From assembly GCF_040581485.1 (NCBI RefSeq), contig NC_090133.1:20088001-20152000 (forward strand): a stretch of DNA of 64,000 bases. The letters run 5' to 3'. The notes beneath the pieces were generated by a model, which was not told where the DNA came from, searched no databases, and saw nothing but the letters and a program-made list of their open reading frames with translations. Source of the stretch: Linepithema humile. Its lineage: Eukaryota > Arthropoda > Insecta > Hymenoptera > Formicidae. Of the stretch, positions 26,909-37,700 are shown piece by piece; within the stretch, counting starts at the first letter, position 1, and the number at the start of each line of letters is the position of its first letter. A program made the translations under genes and the position numbers.

Positions 26909-28500
26909 TAAGCGAAGTACGAGTGACGCGTCCGCGCACTTACTAACCCACCGCACGAAGTCGGCGGATGAAGTCACGGCACAACCGGTAGTAGCGCCGC
27001 ATAGGAGCGTACTAAAACGAAATTAACGCTCGCCAGAGGCGAGTCAAGAGGATGGTGTTACTCGGGAAAATGAATAAGCGCGAGGAGCACAAAGAAAAGG
27101 ATTTTAAAGGATCACGAAGTGGGCAAGCGAGGAAAGGAGGAAACTCGCGGAAAAGACACGGAAATGTCGAGGGCGCGCGACGAGAGCGACGAAGACGGCG
27201 GCGGAGAAAAGAAAGAGATAGCGAAAAAGGAAAGCGGATAAAAGATCGCGGATTCGTGTAGAAATGGAGGGAAGCGGGGGGGTGAGTGAGAACGATGGGA
27301 AAACGGCGGCGGGAGGACGAGAAAAGAAACGAGAAAGAGCCATTTGTGCTCCGATGAACGTTCGGCAGGCGAGAGATGCATAGGTACGCGCGCGCATCCA
27401 GGATATTAAAAACATACACATCGGACGGTAAATCCGGCGTAAAATATAAATCGGTAATACCGCCGAAAAACTCGGTCGGAGCTGAGCCTCCGGCTTTTCC
27501 GTCTCCCTACTACCTTCGCGCGTTGTTTCCCTTACCCTCGATCGTCCTTCTCCACACGTTATTCCGCTTCGCCGGAAGCGCGTCGGGTTTTTTTTACCGC
27601 CCCTTCCGATAACGGCGTGCAGCTTGAATGCGCGCCGTTCCTCGATGCCGCCGGCTTTCGCGCGCGGCGGCGTGCAGGTGAGATTTTCGCAGGATGCTCG
27701 ATAGAGCGAACGAGATAACACGGTGCCTCGAGTGTTTCACGCGCGGGAAGAGGGAGAGTTAATGAGAATGCGAGGGCGCGCGAATTAACGATTTCCGGGC
27801 GAGATGCGCATATTGAGCGTTGAAATAGATAATAAATTGCATTAGTGTCATAAACATAATTCGATTTATCAATCGAATAAATCTATAAACGGATTACAGC
27901 GCTGCAAAACATAATGTAATATTAATAATATTACATTGATTATTACAAAGGACAAAATATTAAACCATACTCGTATACTAATTATATGTTAATTACTAAA
28001 GAACGAAATATCGATGAGACTTTGAATAAACTGACAACAAAGAAAAAGGAGAAAAAATAAAATTGCATCGATGTGTCTATCCTGTCGCGTCGATTGCAAG
28101 CGTTTAATTTTCTCAGACAACAATCCCGCCGTTTTAATTACCGATCCGCCGCCTTAAATGTATTTTCCTCCGACGCACGTACAAGTTTAATGTCCGACGA
28201 AACGTTTTCGGCTTTATTAGAGACAGAGAGAGCGCAGCACGCGAAAAAGAAGGGCGCGTCGTCGTCGGCCTGGCTTTTAATCGTCGTCGCGACGCTGCTT
28301 TTTTGCGCTTCTCTCACGCGGACGGACGCGCGCAAGCGCGTGTGTGCACCAGTGTTGGAATCCACTTTAACGGACCTCGCTAATTACCGAGCGGGTAGCT
28401 CCGCTTATTTGCCTTGACTCTGATTAACCTTCCGCGCGGTGTTCCTCTCTGCGCTACGGAAACGAGAAAGGGATCAAGGACGGCCGTGGGGCGACCATAT
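26909..28500. other. GC-rich to mixed non-coding stretch
   Basis: A purine-rich stretch at 27040-27340 produces a 205-codon minus-strand frame rich in Ser, Phe and Arg; its composition is that of the tract, not of a protein. On the minus strand a strong pyrimidine tract and GTTGTCAG end at 28031, but all frames after it close within about 16 codons. Confidence 0.6.
27913..27937. other. AT-rich 11-bp palindrome
   Basis: AATGTAATATT and its exact reverse complement flank a 3-nt AAT spacer. It lies in an AT-rich stretch where such palindromes arise easily. Confidence 0.8.
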
Positions 28501-31500
28501 ATAATCGCTTTATGCACGTTCCCGCGTGATATCACAACTATGAAAATTTAACGCTTTCGCCTGCCATAGTTTCGCTCCGATTGAATTCACGGCGAAACGA
28601 TACATTTACATTTTACGATTATATTTTTTTAACGTCGCTGTTACGCGTCGAGATAACGATTTGGCGAGAGTTAATATTGCAATTTCCGATGTCTTTCTAT
28701 GTTAATAAATAATCTGCTGTCTGTTTTATCTTACATTATTGTTATACGTCAAATTTTTTATTCAATTATTTAGTCGTACGTACGTAAATGGTAACTATGA
28801 ACAATATAGTGCGACAAGGAATACACCAAATCAGAATTATAATTCGATACTGGCACGTACACACGATCGAAGCGTATTAGCGCGACACACGCTTATCCGT
28901 TCGGCGGATGTTACACGCAAGGCAAATATCCACGGGCGATTATAGCACTAAATCAGACGTTTCTCGCGGGGAGAGAGAAGGCATAGAGGATGGAACAATT
29001 TGAGGCGGCGCACGATCGCGAAAATTCACCGCGTCGGATGCGCCTTATCTCGCTCGAAGAACGTGCATATCTGCTAGGCGGTCAGATAAGGATGATCCAC
29101 CGAACCCACCGTCTACGCGCAAGCAGTCGGCGCAGAAAATTATGTGTGCCTCCGTAAAAGCGCCGTGCCCTCGTCCACAAACAAGACCCTCGGCGACGGG
29201 AAACACATAAGGTTAAGGTAAAAGCGGGAGGGAAGATGTGAGAAAGAGGGAGAACGGAGGAGATAGTCGCGATCGACATCGTTACCTCCCGTGATTTTCG
29301 GATTTGCACCTTGTAGTATAACCCGAAAGTAGCTATTCCCTTTTTCATCGTCAGATTTTCGGACGGCTCTTATAAACTTATACTCGGCGTGGCGACGTGA
29401 GACCGCGAAGTTCGTATACGCCGGCCGATTCGTCAGCGTGCTGGGCCGTCGATGGGCTGGGCGGGCAGCGTGCGTTTATCGCGTCGCCGATATATTACCA
29501 AGAGCAGCCAGATATAAACGTTACGGTCCATTAACCGGAAACTCCGTGTAATGCCCGTCTCCGCGTAACGTTAATTTCAACGCGCGCGCTGTACGCGGAA
29601 ATGGAAATGCAGTTTTATTACAAAGGTACAAAACCGCTCGCCGAGGGACAAGAAACGAATTCAGCGCTTCGCTTCGGGCGCACACCCGCCCCGTCCCCTT
29701 TCTCGCGAACGGCCGGTAAATGCGCATTTTTCTCGTCGTAAAATTAACTCTCTTTTCCTCCCTCCCTCTCCCATCGCACTCTCAACCTGTCCCGATGAAA
29801 AAGGTTATTCATATCAGGGGGCGCGTATCCTTTCCCGCTGCAGATTACTTCAAAGCAAATATTCTCCACGCGTTTAAAAGAAATTATAAAGATATAACTA
29901 AATCCGTCGAATTTTTGCATCGCAGTTTAAAACAAGATTCCTGTGATATGAGAAAAATGTGACAAACATGTGTTATCAAACGCAAAAAAAAAAAAAAACT
30001 TAATACGTTATTGTCGCGCGCGTGAATCTCTCGCAATCTGCGCAGCAATCAAAATTATAGTATTGGTTTTCTCGTGCGTGTGAAGATTGAAAATTCCATT
30101 CCGTGCCGAAATGTATCTAAAAAATTGCCAATTATTTCGAAATCATTTTTTTCTATATGACGGATTATTTTTCACATGGTTTATCTTTTTTACTAAATTT
30201 TTGTTGAAATGCAAAACGTTAAGATTATGCTAATAAAAGATTTTTTTTTTTCCTTTTCGCTGAAAATGACATTTTGGTGTTTATTCAAAAGATATAGATC
30301 TCCTTGTGTGTCTGAAAGCCACAATTACGTCGAAATGACGGTAAAATTTGACGCAAGTCAAAATAACAGCAACCGAATTGTCGGAAATGACATTTGTATT
30401 CGAATGATTTTATTCGCCGGCTGCGGAGACTGCGGATCGTATTTACCTCCGGTTTACATCGGCTTAATGCCGCGTTGATATTCGAAATAATAGCGATTCA
30501 CTGGCACAAACGTGCTTCTCTCGTACTACGTAACATGGTATCCATGTAAGCGTTTAGATGTACTGTTTCCACTAGCCGGCAACCAGTGAACATAGCTTTG
30601 CCAATGTGAGGGCATTATATCTCCACTGAGCAGACCAATCCACCATATTGTATTTCGCTGTCATTTGCTAAATATACGCAAAGCTCACTGATAGTCATAA
30701 ATCTACTATCGAATAGTGCAGTTACTCATATTTATCCTTTTAAAGCTTGATTTGTAAAAATCCTTGTATTTTCGACCATTTGCAGCGTCAACAAGCATTT
30801 ATAATAAAACGCTTTTGAAAAATTGGCTTTGTTAATTTTGAGAATCGATATAAACATAGATTATAGCCATATATTTCGATATTAATTAAAATATTCCACA
30901 CACTTGGCATTCGATTGGAGAAGAGAAAAACGTGTTCTTTTAACGACTTAATTGGTCGAGTTTGCATCAAACACAAAGTCTTGCAGTCCCCTCGCAATCT
31001 CGACGGTCTTTACGCTATTGTCCCATAACACCCACGCCATTAACAAGTTTCGAGCTTCTTAGTTGCCGTCCACGACCCTCTGAAGCATCGTGGTCCCGTG
31101 CCACTTCAATCCACAAAGACGGTTCGCGACCGTCTCGAAGCCGCCAATTAAGTTAGTTACCAAATTCAAGAACTCGAAAGAAGTGGTTTACCGTGACAAG
31201 GAACAAATGACGCGACTTTACTGGCGTTTTGCGTCTGCAAGAATTTCACAACTAGGAATGCTTCAAATAGACTGGAAATCGAGAGATTATCCGAAGAGCA
31301 AATTGGATGATCGAATAGTTTCGTTGTATGAACTTATCGGCTACATGGAAAAATTTTATATGATATAGCAACAAGAAAATAAAAACTGTGACAGTTATTC
31401 TCTCAAATAGATAAAGTTAAATTAGAAATTATATTTAATTAAAATATTAATTAATTAATTTCGATGCATAAATAAAATGCATAAAGTAAATTAGCATACT

Positions 31501-32641
31501 TTGCTGACCGCTCGTATCTTCGATATCTTCGAAATGATACTTTGCCGATGCGATAGCGCAGAACGTTACCGCAGTTCGTTACTTCGCGAGTCTTCACGAC
31601 ATTGTCTCGCGCCGCTGACCATCGGCGAGTTTCGGACTTCTCAGTCGCTGAAAGGAAAGTCAAAGACGGTCCCCGTGCGAGAAAGCCGCCAATTAAGTCA
31701 AAAGGGGGAAGGGTTCACTTTGGTAAATTCCGAACGCGCGTACCGCTGCGGTTCGTTTGCCGCCATCAGAGTGCGACCGAGAAAATATACTTTGACCTGG
31801 ATCGACGTCAGGGAGACGCGTACTCAGTGTCTCTTGTGTACTCGAAATCGAAGTTTCCACTCGCGGTCGTCAGTCCGACGAACTCTCAGATTGTGTCCGT
31901 TCCTTCGTACGTGGGGAGATTTGCCTCGATAGGGCTAAACAAGTTTAACACTGCCAGACAACTTTCAAATAGAGTAGTGAGCTCACCGCAGCACGAGTGC
32001 AGCCGCACGCGCCATTTCAAAGAGATTGCGAGCGCGCTCGCATTCGCATGATGAATTACGCCATAATTCAAAAAAGAATCAGATGTGATTGAATTTCACG
32101 CGCGTGAAAAAAAAAAACGCGGAGATCTGAACAAAAATTTTTATTATCCGTCAAATTAGAACCATTTTTCCGATAAAAGTAACGTAACTCCTTAAATTGA
32201 GCGCGTTTTGAGAATGACGTATTATATATATTTTTACGTGTAAGGGACGTCTCCGTCGTTATTATAAGACGATCTGTTACCGAGTCGCAGGAGCTTAGTG
32301 GAAAAATAAGCTCCATTGGTACAAATGCTGAGCCTCTTAGACCGTGCTCGAGTAAGGGTGAAAGAGGGCTAATTTGTCTATCCGTGCACTGTTTGGGGGA
32401 GCAGCGGCGGGAGAAAAGAGGCACGGTTATGGGTCATGCTTGGGTGTGCAATACATCTGGGAAAACCACCCACCCATTCGGAGGAATACGAATACACCCT
32501 CTCACGTTGTTTCTACAATCATCATAATCCACCCCTCGACGTTGTTTTCGCACGGGTTCACGCCAGATTCCGAGCGACCGAGGTGGATTAAGGATTTTCC
32601 GCCTGCCTCTCGTGGCCCAACTACCGCACGTCGTCGGTGAC
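28501..32641. other. Non-coding stretch
   Basis: Mixed composition. AAGCCGCCAATTAAGT occurs at 31138 and again at 31684, each preceded by AAAGACGGT, hinting at an old shared repeat. Open frames of 143-149 codons at 31501-32051 overlap in different frames and show no domain. Confidence 0.55.
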
Positions 32642-32692
32642 AGAGAGAGAAAGAGAGAGGGAAAGAGAGAGAGAGAGAGAAAGAAAAAAAAA
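32642..32692. repeat. GA-rich microsatellite ending in poly(A)
   Basis: (GA)n with GGGAAA interruptions, then AAAGAAAAAAAAA. It interrupts the open frame seen on the minus strand at 32434-32877, which argues against that frame being real. Confidence 0.93.
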
Positions 32693-33366
32693 TGACCCAA
32701 TTCGAGGGTTTTTCTGGTTTTAGAGACCGGCTTTTGCAGCTCGTTGCGCAGCAGGAAAGACGGTAATGCTAGAGCAGTCGTGCAACGAATAGCCGTGATA
32801 GTATTGCTGGCCATCTTCGTGCAAAATGACTCATAAACATTCTTACGGTGCACACTTTTTAGTTTAAACACGGACATTTGTTATATTTTACTGTTTCTTA
32901 ATTCCAAAATGACTATGACAAATATTTATTCGAAGCTATTTTAAAGCTTCCATTTTAGATTTTAGTTGTGCTTATTAATAACTTCTATCTTCTATATTTA
33001 TGATAATTGAATTTATCAATTTGTTACAAATATCTGGCGCGTCGTTCTATCAATAATAACACCTCGAGAGATTTTATACAAGTATATTATATAATTCTGA
33101 TCTTTTTATCTTTTAATATACATAACTGTATATTAAACATCACATAAAAGTAGATCTGTCATGAATAATAATTGTAATATGAATTTTATATATTATAAAA
33201 TTGTATAAACTGATAAAATAAATTTTGATAATTTAATTTAATTTAACTTAATATATCATTAGAGACAAAAAGATATTCTATTATTGTATCCTTAATATTA
33301 TATAATAACTATATATAAAATCTGTGACAATCGATTTAGTCATTAGTAGAGATTTTTCAATAAAAA
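32693..33366 (-). other. Intron following the signal-peptide exon (upper part)
   Basis: Strongly AT-rich from about 32880, with no exon recognised. If the signal-peptide exon is real, this is the start of the intron downstream of it on the minus strand. Confidence 0.5.
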
Positions 33367-33374
33367 TGACTTAC
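33367..33374 (-). promoter_or_regulatory. 5' splice site GTAAGTCA
   Basis: GTAAGTCA on the minus strand follows the exon end CGCGTG. It matches the GTRAGT consensus and fixes the 3' edge of the signal-peptide exon in phase 1. The intron then runs toward lower coordinates for an unknown distance. Confidence 0.7.
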
Positions 33375-33449
33375 CACGCGATGCGCCCAGAATGCACGAC
33401 TGCGGTAGCAGGAAGCAAGTCAGCACCAGTGGCCAATTCATCTTCAAAT
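33375..33449 (-). CDS. First coding exon (signal peptide) of an unidentified secreted or cell-surface protein
   Basis: The 75-nt exon reads on the minus strand. Eight untranslated bases precede an ATG at 33441-33439 with A at -3. Twenty-two codons plus one base follow. The peptide starts MNWPLVLTCFLLPQ and ends ILGASR, which is a typical signal peptide: a short polar start, a leucine-rich core, then small residues (LGA) suited to signal peptidase. The exon ends ...CGTG followed by GTAAGTCA, a near-consensus donor giving a phase 1 intron. Upstream are an uninterrupted T tract and GCTGCAG, with CTAAC at 33481-33477 placing a branch A 28 nt before the intron end. Signal-peptide exons ending in phase 1 are common in extracellular and immunoglobulin-superfamily genes, but no mature domain is visible, so the family is not assigned. 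The frame is open through the eight leader bases, so an upstream start is formally possible. The next exon was not found. Confidence 0.75.
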
Positions 33450-33484
33450 CTGCAGCAAAAAAAAATTACCATAGCCGTTAGAAA
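33450..33484 (-). promoter_or_regulatory. 3' splice site: branch point, pyrimidine tract and acceptor
   Basis: Read on the minus strand, TTTTCTAACGG (branch A at 33478) is followed by a T-rich tract and GCTGCAG ending at 33450. The spacing from branch A to the AG is 28 nt, within the normal range for insect introns. This acceptor defines the 5' edge of the signal-peptide exon and implies at least one upstream untranslated exon at higher coordinates. Confidence 0.7.
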
Positions 33485-35395
33485 ATGCAATATCATTTAG
33501 ATGAAAAATCTAAGGACAACATTGATCCGAAATACCAGCCTCGAAACATATACGCCTGCTTGTGTGTACGCATCAGAAATTCTATCCGCGAGGTAAGTAC
33601 TACTCCCCGTCTTAATAAAGCACGGTGATTGTCCCTAAATAAGCCGAAATAGCCTGTGTAAACAAGCGCCGGGCTAATATCGGTTTCTCCTTCACGCTTC
33701 TTCGACTACGTCGGCTTAGCCCGTCTTATCCTACGCAAAAAATCATGAGAAACGACGCACCCGGCGCGAATCAATGCGTGCTCATTGCCAAACAACAGCC
33801 CGACGCAATTAGGGAGAGTCGCCCTTTTACGCCATATAATATCGATACGAAAATGTGCTCCGCTAATCCTGCTTTCGGTCAGTTATAACCCGATACCGAG
33901 ATGGATGTGCCCGCGGCTACGTCACGAAAGGGGAGATAGATCGTTCTCGGCACGATAGAAATTCAGGGATCGATACGCCAGTAATTCTTGTATCGGCCCC
34001 GGGAATAAGTAGCCCCATTGACCTCTCGGGCACGTTCGGAAATTAGACCCGACCATGGCGATAAAACGTACGGTAGGGATGTTCGCGTGTTAAAACATCG
34101 TCTTGCACGATTTTAATGTGCCTCGGGTTCAGTTTCGTCATGACTTGCTCACGGAATCATCTTACATAAGGTAAATGTTCCAATCGGATATTTAAGAGTT
34201 AATCAATATTCAAGATATAATCTGTTCTCCTAAATAATAATAATTTCTTCATCTCTTTTCGCATATATAGTAAAGATTAAAGTTTATTTAACTGTAATAA
34301 AATAAAAATTACGTTTATTAATTGGTCGATTAAATATTTGAAAAAAGTGCGGACACATACTTCCGTATTTACTATATAAAATACGCGCAAAACATATTTT
34401 TTTAATAAGAAACGTGTTTTTAAAATTAATAAAAATGCTATTTCTCAGTTCAACTTATTCTATTAATTATTATGTAAATAAATATTACACAACAATTTTT
34501 AATGTTTTGTACATACAAACTTTATCGCATATTTATAACTATTAAATAAAAACTGTTCTGTCAAAATGTGGTTGGAAATTGAGATATGTACGGTCACTGG
34601 AATATTTATCTTATACATCGCAATAATATTTTGCTACACTCGTATATTCAATCTTCGTCTGCAAAATCAAATTATGTTAATATTTATAGATTCAAGATTC
34701 CCTTGCTTGCTCTCGTAATAAAAACACGAGTGGCTTAGGGCGGAGACCTTTTATTCGCGTGGAGCGTGTCTTCGATCCGTTCAGCTTCTCCAGCGAATGG
34801 CGAAAAATCCAGCACAATCTTACGAGACAAAATTCGCGTTCAGCGCACATTTTTGGAAATCGTATATTGCGCGAATGAGAAGTTTCGCCATTGTGTTTGA
34901 GGTGAACAATTCGCCTGTTCGAAAAAGCGAGCTGATATCCGACTTTTATTTTCCTCTATCAGCTTGAGCAACATTAACGCTTCCTCGGATCTGGTTTTCT
35001 CAAGCGAATCCGACGGAACGAGGCCGACAAGGCCGCGCTTACGAATTCTCAGAATGTTCTGGCACTGTCTATGCGAATTAAGCAAGAGGGAAGTAAGTAC
35101 GCGGCGAGTGGGAATGAGAGCGAGATAAAGGGCGCAAAGGAACAAGTTGTTTCCTTCACCGTTCGGCGCGTTCACGATAAGATGCATAGATATAATGCAA
35201 CCTAAAAGGATACGAGTGCTCCGCAAAGACGGTATGAAGTATGCATGTAAACATGTGAAAACCGTGCATACGTCTTGTCACGATAAAAATGCGACATGTA
35301 AAATGCCGTAATGCTCCCGCGCGAATATGCGACATTGTAAATTACAGTGTCACGCAAATGAATTTCCGTGAAATCTTTTCATTCCCTTAACTCAG
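33485..35395 (-). other. Probable intron upstream of the signal-peptide exon
   Basis: GC-moderate to about 34180, then AT-rich to 34700. Two weak coding-like segments are discussed under findings: a plus-strand open segment 33501-33592 with an AG|GTAAGT end, and a 115-codon minus-strand frame at 34840-35187. Neither is called as a gene. Confidence 0.45.
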
Positions 35396-35419
35396 GCGCG
35401 CGCGCGCGCGCGCGCGCGC
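35396..35419. repeat. (GC)12 dinucleotide tract
   Basis: A perfect alternating GC run of 24 bases, the longest of three such tracts here. It ends 115 bp before the foldback element. Confidence 0.97.
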
Positions 35420-35534
35420 TCGTAATTCTTTTGTGTCAATCTCGGTACAAATGCGCTTGCTACTTACAATAGCAGTCGATTGATACGAGTGTACCACAAT
35501 AGTTTTCAATGTCGCCCCGTATGAATATCGCAGT

Positions 35535-35673
35535 CAATGGACGCATTCAGCGGAGACGACAATCGAGTAGCACTTGAGTAGCAATGGAACTCGATTCGCT
35601 GAATATCTCTGGTATATATACCGACCGCATTCAATTGCTACTAAACTGTTGTCTCCGCTGAATGCATCCAGTG
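35535..35673. mobile_element. MITE-like foldback element, about 139 bp
   Basis: The two ends form an imperfect terminal inverted repeat. The left arm at 35538-35572 matches the reverse complement of 35636-35670 at 30 of 35 positions, with core GCATTCAGCGGAGAC. The outermost bases are CAATGG on the left and, in reverse complement, CACTGG on the right. Inside, GAGTAGCA occurs twice (35565, 35576), and shorter copies of the CATTCA/CGCTGAAT motif lie near 35596 and 35627. There is no reading frame, so it would be non-autonomous. I see no convincing target-site duplication, so the superfamily is open; a CACTA-like or hAT-like origin is compatible with the termini. Confidence 0.6.
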
Positions 35674-37700
35674 TAAACATGAAATGAGATTTGGCCAGCT
35701 GCATTTAGCCCCAAATGCGCGGTGCGGGGATAAACCAAAGATTCTAACGCGTTGTCTTGAGCGCAATCGATTACGTTATTATCCCCAAGCGGCACGGAAA
35801 ATCAGGCGCGGGATATTAGAGGCGCGTGCACATGACTTTCCATGGGGAACGCTTCATCCTTACTGGATCATTCTTCTCTCAACTATAGATAAAATATGGC
35901 TACGATACGCAGCGAGAGAGCTCGTACGAAACGACAGCCGGTGCACCGTGAGGAATCTTAAGAATCTACGGAGCGAATAAAAGCGCCCGTCGCAGCGTCA
36001 CTTCTCATCGTCCTCTTTATTTCCATCGCCTTTTATACCGGCGAGCTAATATCCGGAAAGCGCTCTTGCATTTCTTCATTAGATATTTCTTATTACGAGA
36101 AATACTGATTCTGCATAATTATTGAGGGTGGTGATTTTTTCCATGCCGTTTTCGCGTTAATTCGCTTCAGCTCTTTCCTTCTTTTCCCTCTTTGTTTTAA
36201 TTGGACACGGGCTAGCTAATTTGCGTCACAGAAACTGCCGGATAATCGATTACTCGCTGTAGCATCATGTTGATCAAATAAACGATGATATTTCATATGT
36301 TCATATATTAAACGTTATATCCTCACTTCACGTTGTGCGAGCGCGCGTTTTCATTTGTATCTATCAGCGGTGGATAGATGAAAATCGCTCTTCATCGCGA
36401 CGCAGGGATTTTCAAATAAAATCCCGGCGAACTCGGTCGGTATCAACATCGGGGAAACGCGCGGCGTAAATAAAGAGTCCCATCGCGGCATCGTCGTCCT
36501 TTTCACTTTCACCCGCATCGACGGCTCCGTTCCTTCCTCTGCGCCGCCCATTCCTCTGTGGTCTCGCGAACACAGAGAGCAACTAATATCCGCGCAGGAG
36601 GAGCCTCTATTTTTCTTTATTAGTTCGTTGCTGCACAACAATGCTCACGACCTCAACGTGCGCACCGCACACCGGTGTCAATGGTCTGGCTTTTCGCAAA
36701 CCGAGTCTGCAGATTCGAGAATGGGCCGTGCGGGACGCGACCGAGCTGCATCTGCGGATTCCCGCGGAATATCACTGTCGCCCACGCGAACAAAGAAAAA
36801 CGGGAGGAAGCGGCATGGTTGGTGCGAGGGATGATTCGCGCAGGGTGGATACGGGGTGGATACGGGGTAGATCCGGCGGAAAGGAAAAAAGAGGAGGAGA
36901 AAAAGTCGAAGAACGAACGGGCGCGAAAGAAGGAGAGAGAAAGGGATATATCGACTTGAGCGTCTTCTCGTGCCGGTCTTTCTTACATCCCCTCGAGTCC
37001 TTACCTCTTCCAACCGCACCGTTGCATCCCTGCTCTCAGCAAGCCATCTCTCTATCTCTTTCTTTCTCGGTTATCTTGAAGCTCCTCTAAATAGCCATGT
37101 GATGCTCCAGCCACCGTATTACATTACGCATACACACTGCCGAAGACACACGAACTGAACAACGGCGCGCGTCGTAGTACACGTCCATAGCGGCTGCACA
37201 GCGACACGCACACACACATATGCGGCTTTATCGTGTGCTGACACACACGCTCGCGCGTGACTCGAGGAACACTGAGAAACCAGAGGAGCGGAGTTCCTGG
37301 TCCTGATGGCGCGCGCGAGCGAAACGACCGTAGCGCTATGGGTCGTTCCACGTTCGTGTGTTCCATGTTTGTACGTAGTCATGTTCTCTCGTCGCTTTCT
37401 CACCCTTCCACTTCTCCGACCGTTTTTTCCGTCGCCGCTTCGTTCCCGGGCGGACACGTAGTTGTCGAGTTTTACGGTCGCGACGGCGTTCCGGGCGTGA
37501 TCATGATCGCCGGTCACCGGTTGTCCGCTATTTCCGCGATCGTGTTCGGAACACACGCCTGTGTGAAAAAAGTACCGGCTCTCAGAATGCCATCTGCGAC
37601 AAGCAGCCGGTGTGAAGTTTGGGAAAGAAGTCAAAAATTCGCGAGAAAAACGACAAACACTTGGTGCCCTGCTTTGCCCTCCTCTTCTATAGTTAATTAG
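35674..37700. other. CpG-dense stretch upstream of the signal-peptide exon
   Basis: GC-rich from about 36450, with purine-rich (36880-36950) and 11-bp tandem segments. On the minus strand a consensus-like AG|GTAAGG donor sits at 37007/37008. This is the nearest CpG-dense block upstream of the minus-strand exon, so it is a candidate for an untranslated first exon; this is inference. Confidence 0.35.
36846..36876. repeat. 11-bp tandem repeat, about 2.5 copies
   Basis: TGGATACGGGG occurs twice in tandem, followed by a degenerate third copy. Confidence 0.85.

Noticed and set aside
27104..27721. Longest open frame in the window (205 codons, minus strand)
   Set aside because: It is dominated by Ser/Phe/Arg/Leu runs that follow a purine-rich low-complexity tract, overlaps frames on both strands and shows no domain or splice context.
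32434..32877. 147-codon minus-strand open frame
   Set aside because: It is interrupted by the GA/poly(A) microsatellite at 32642-32692, which would encode a Phe/Leu/Ser run; there is no other support.
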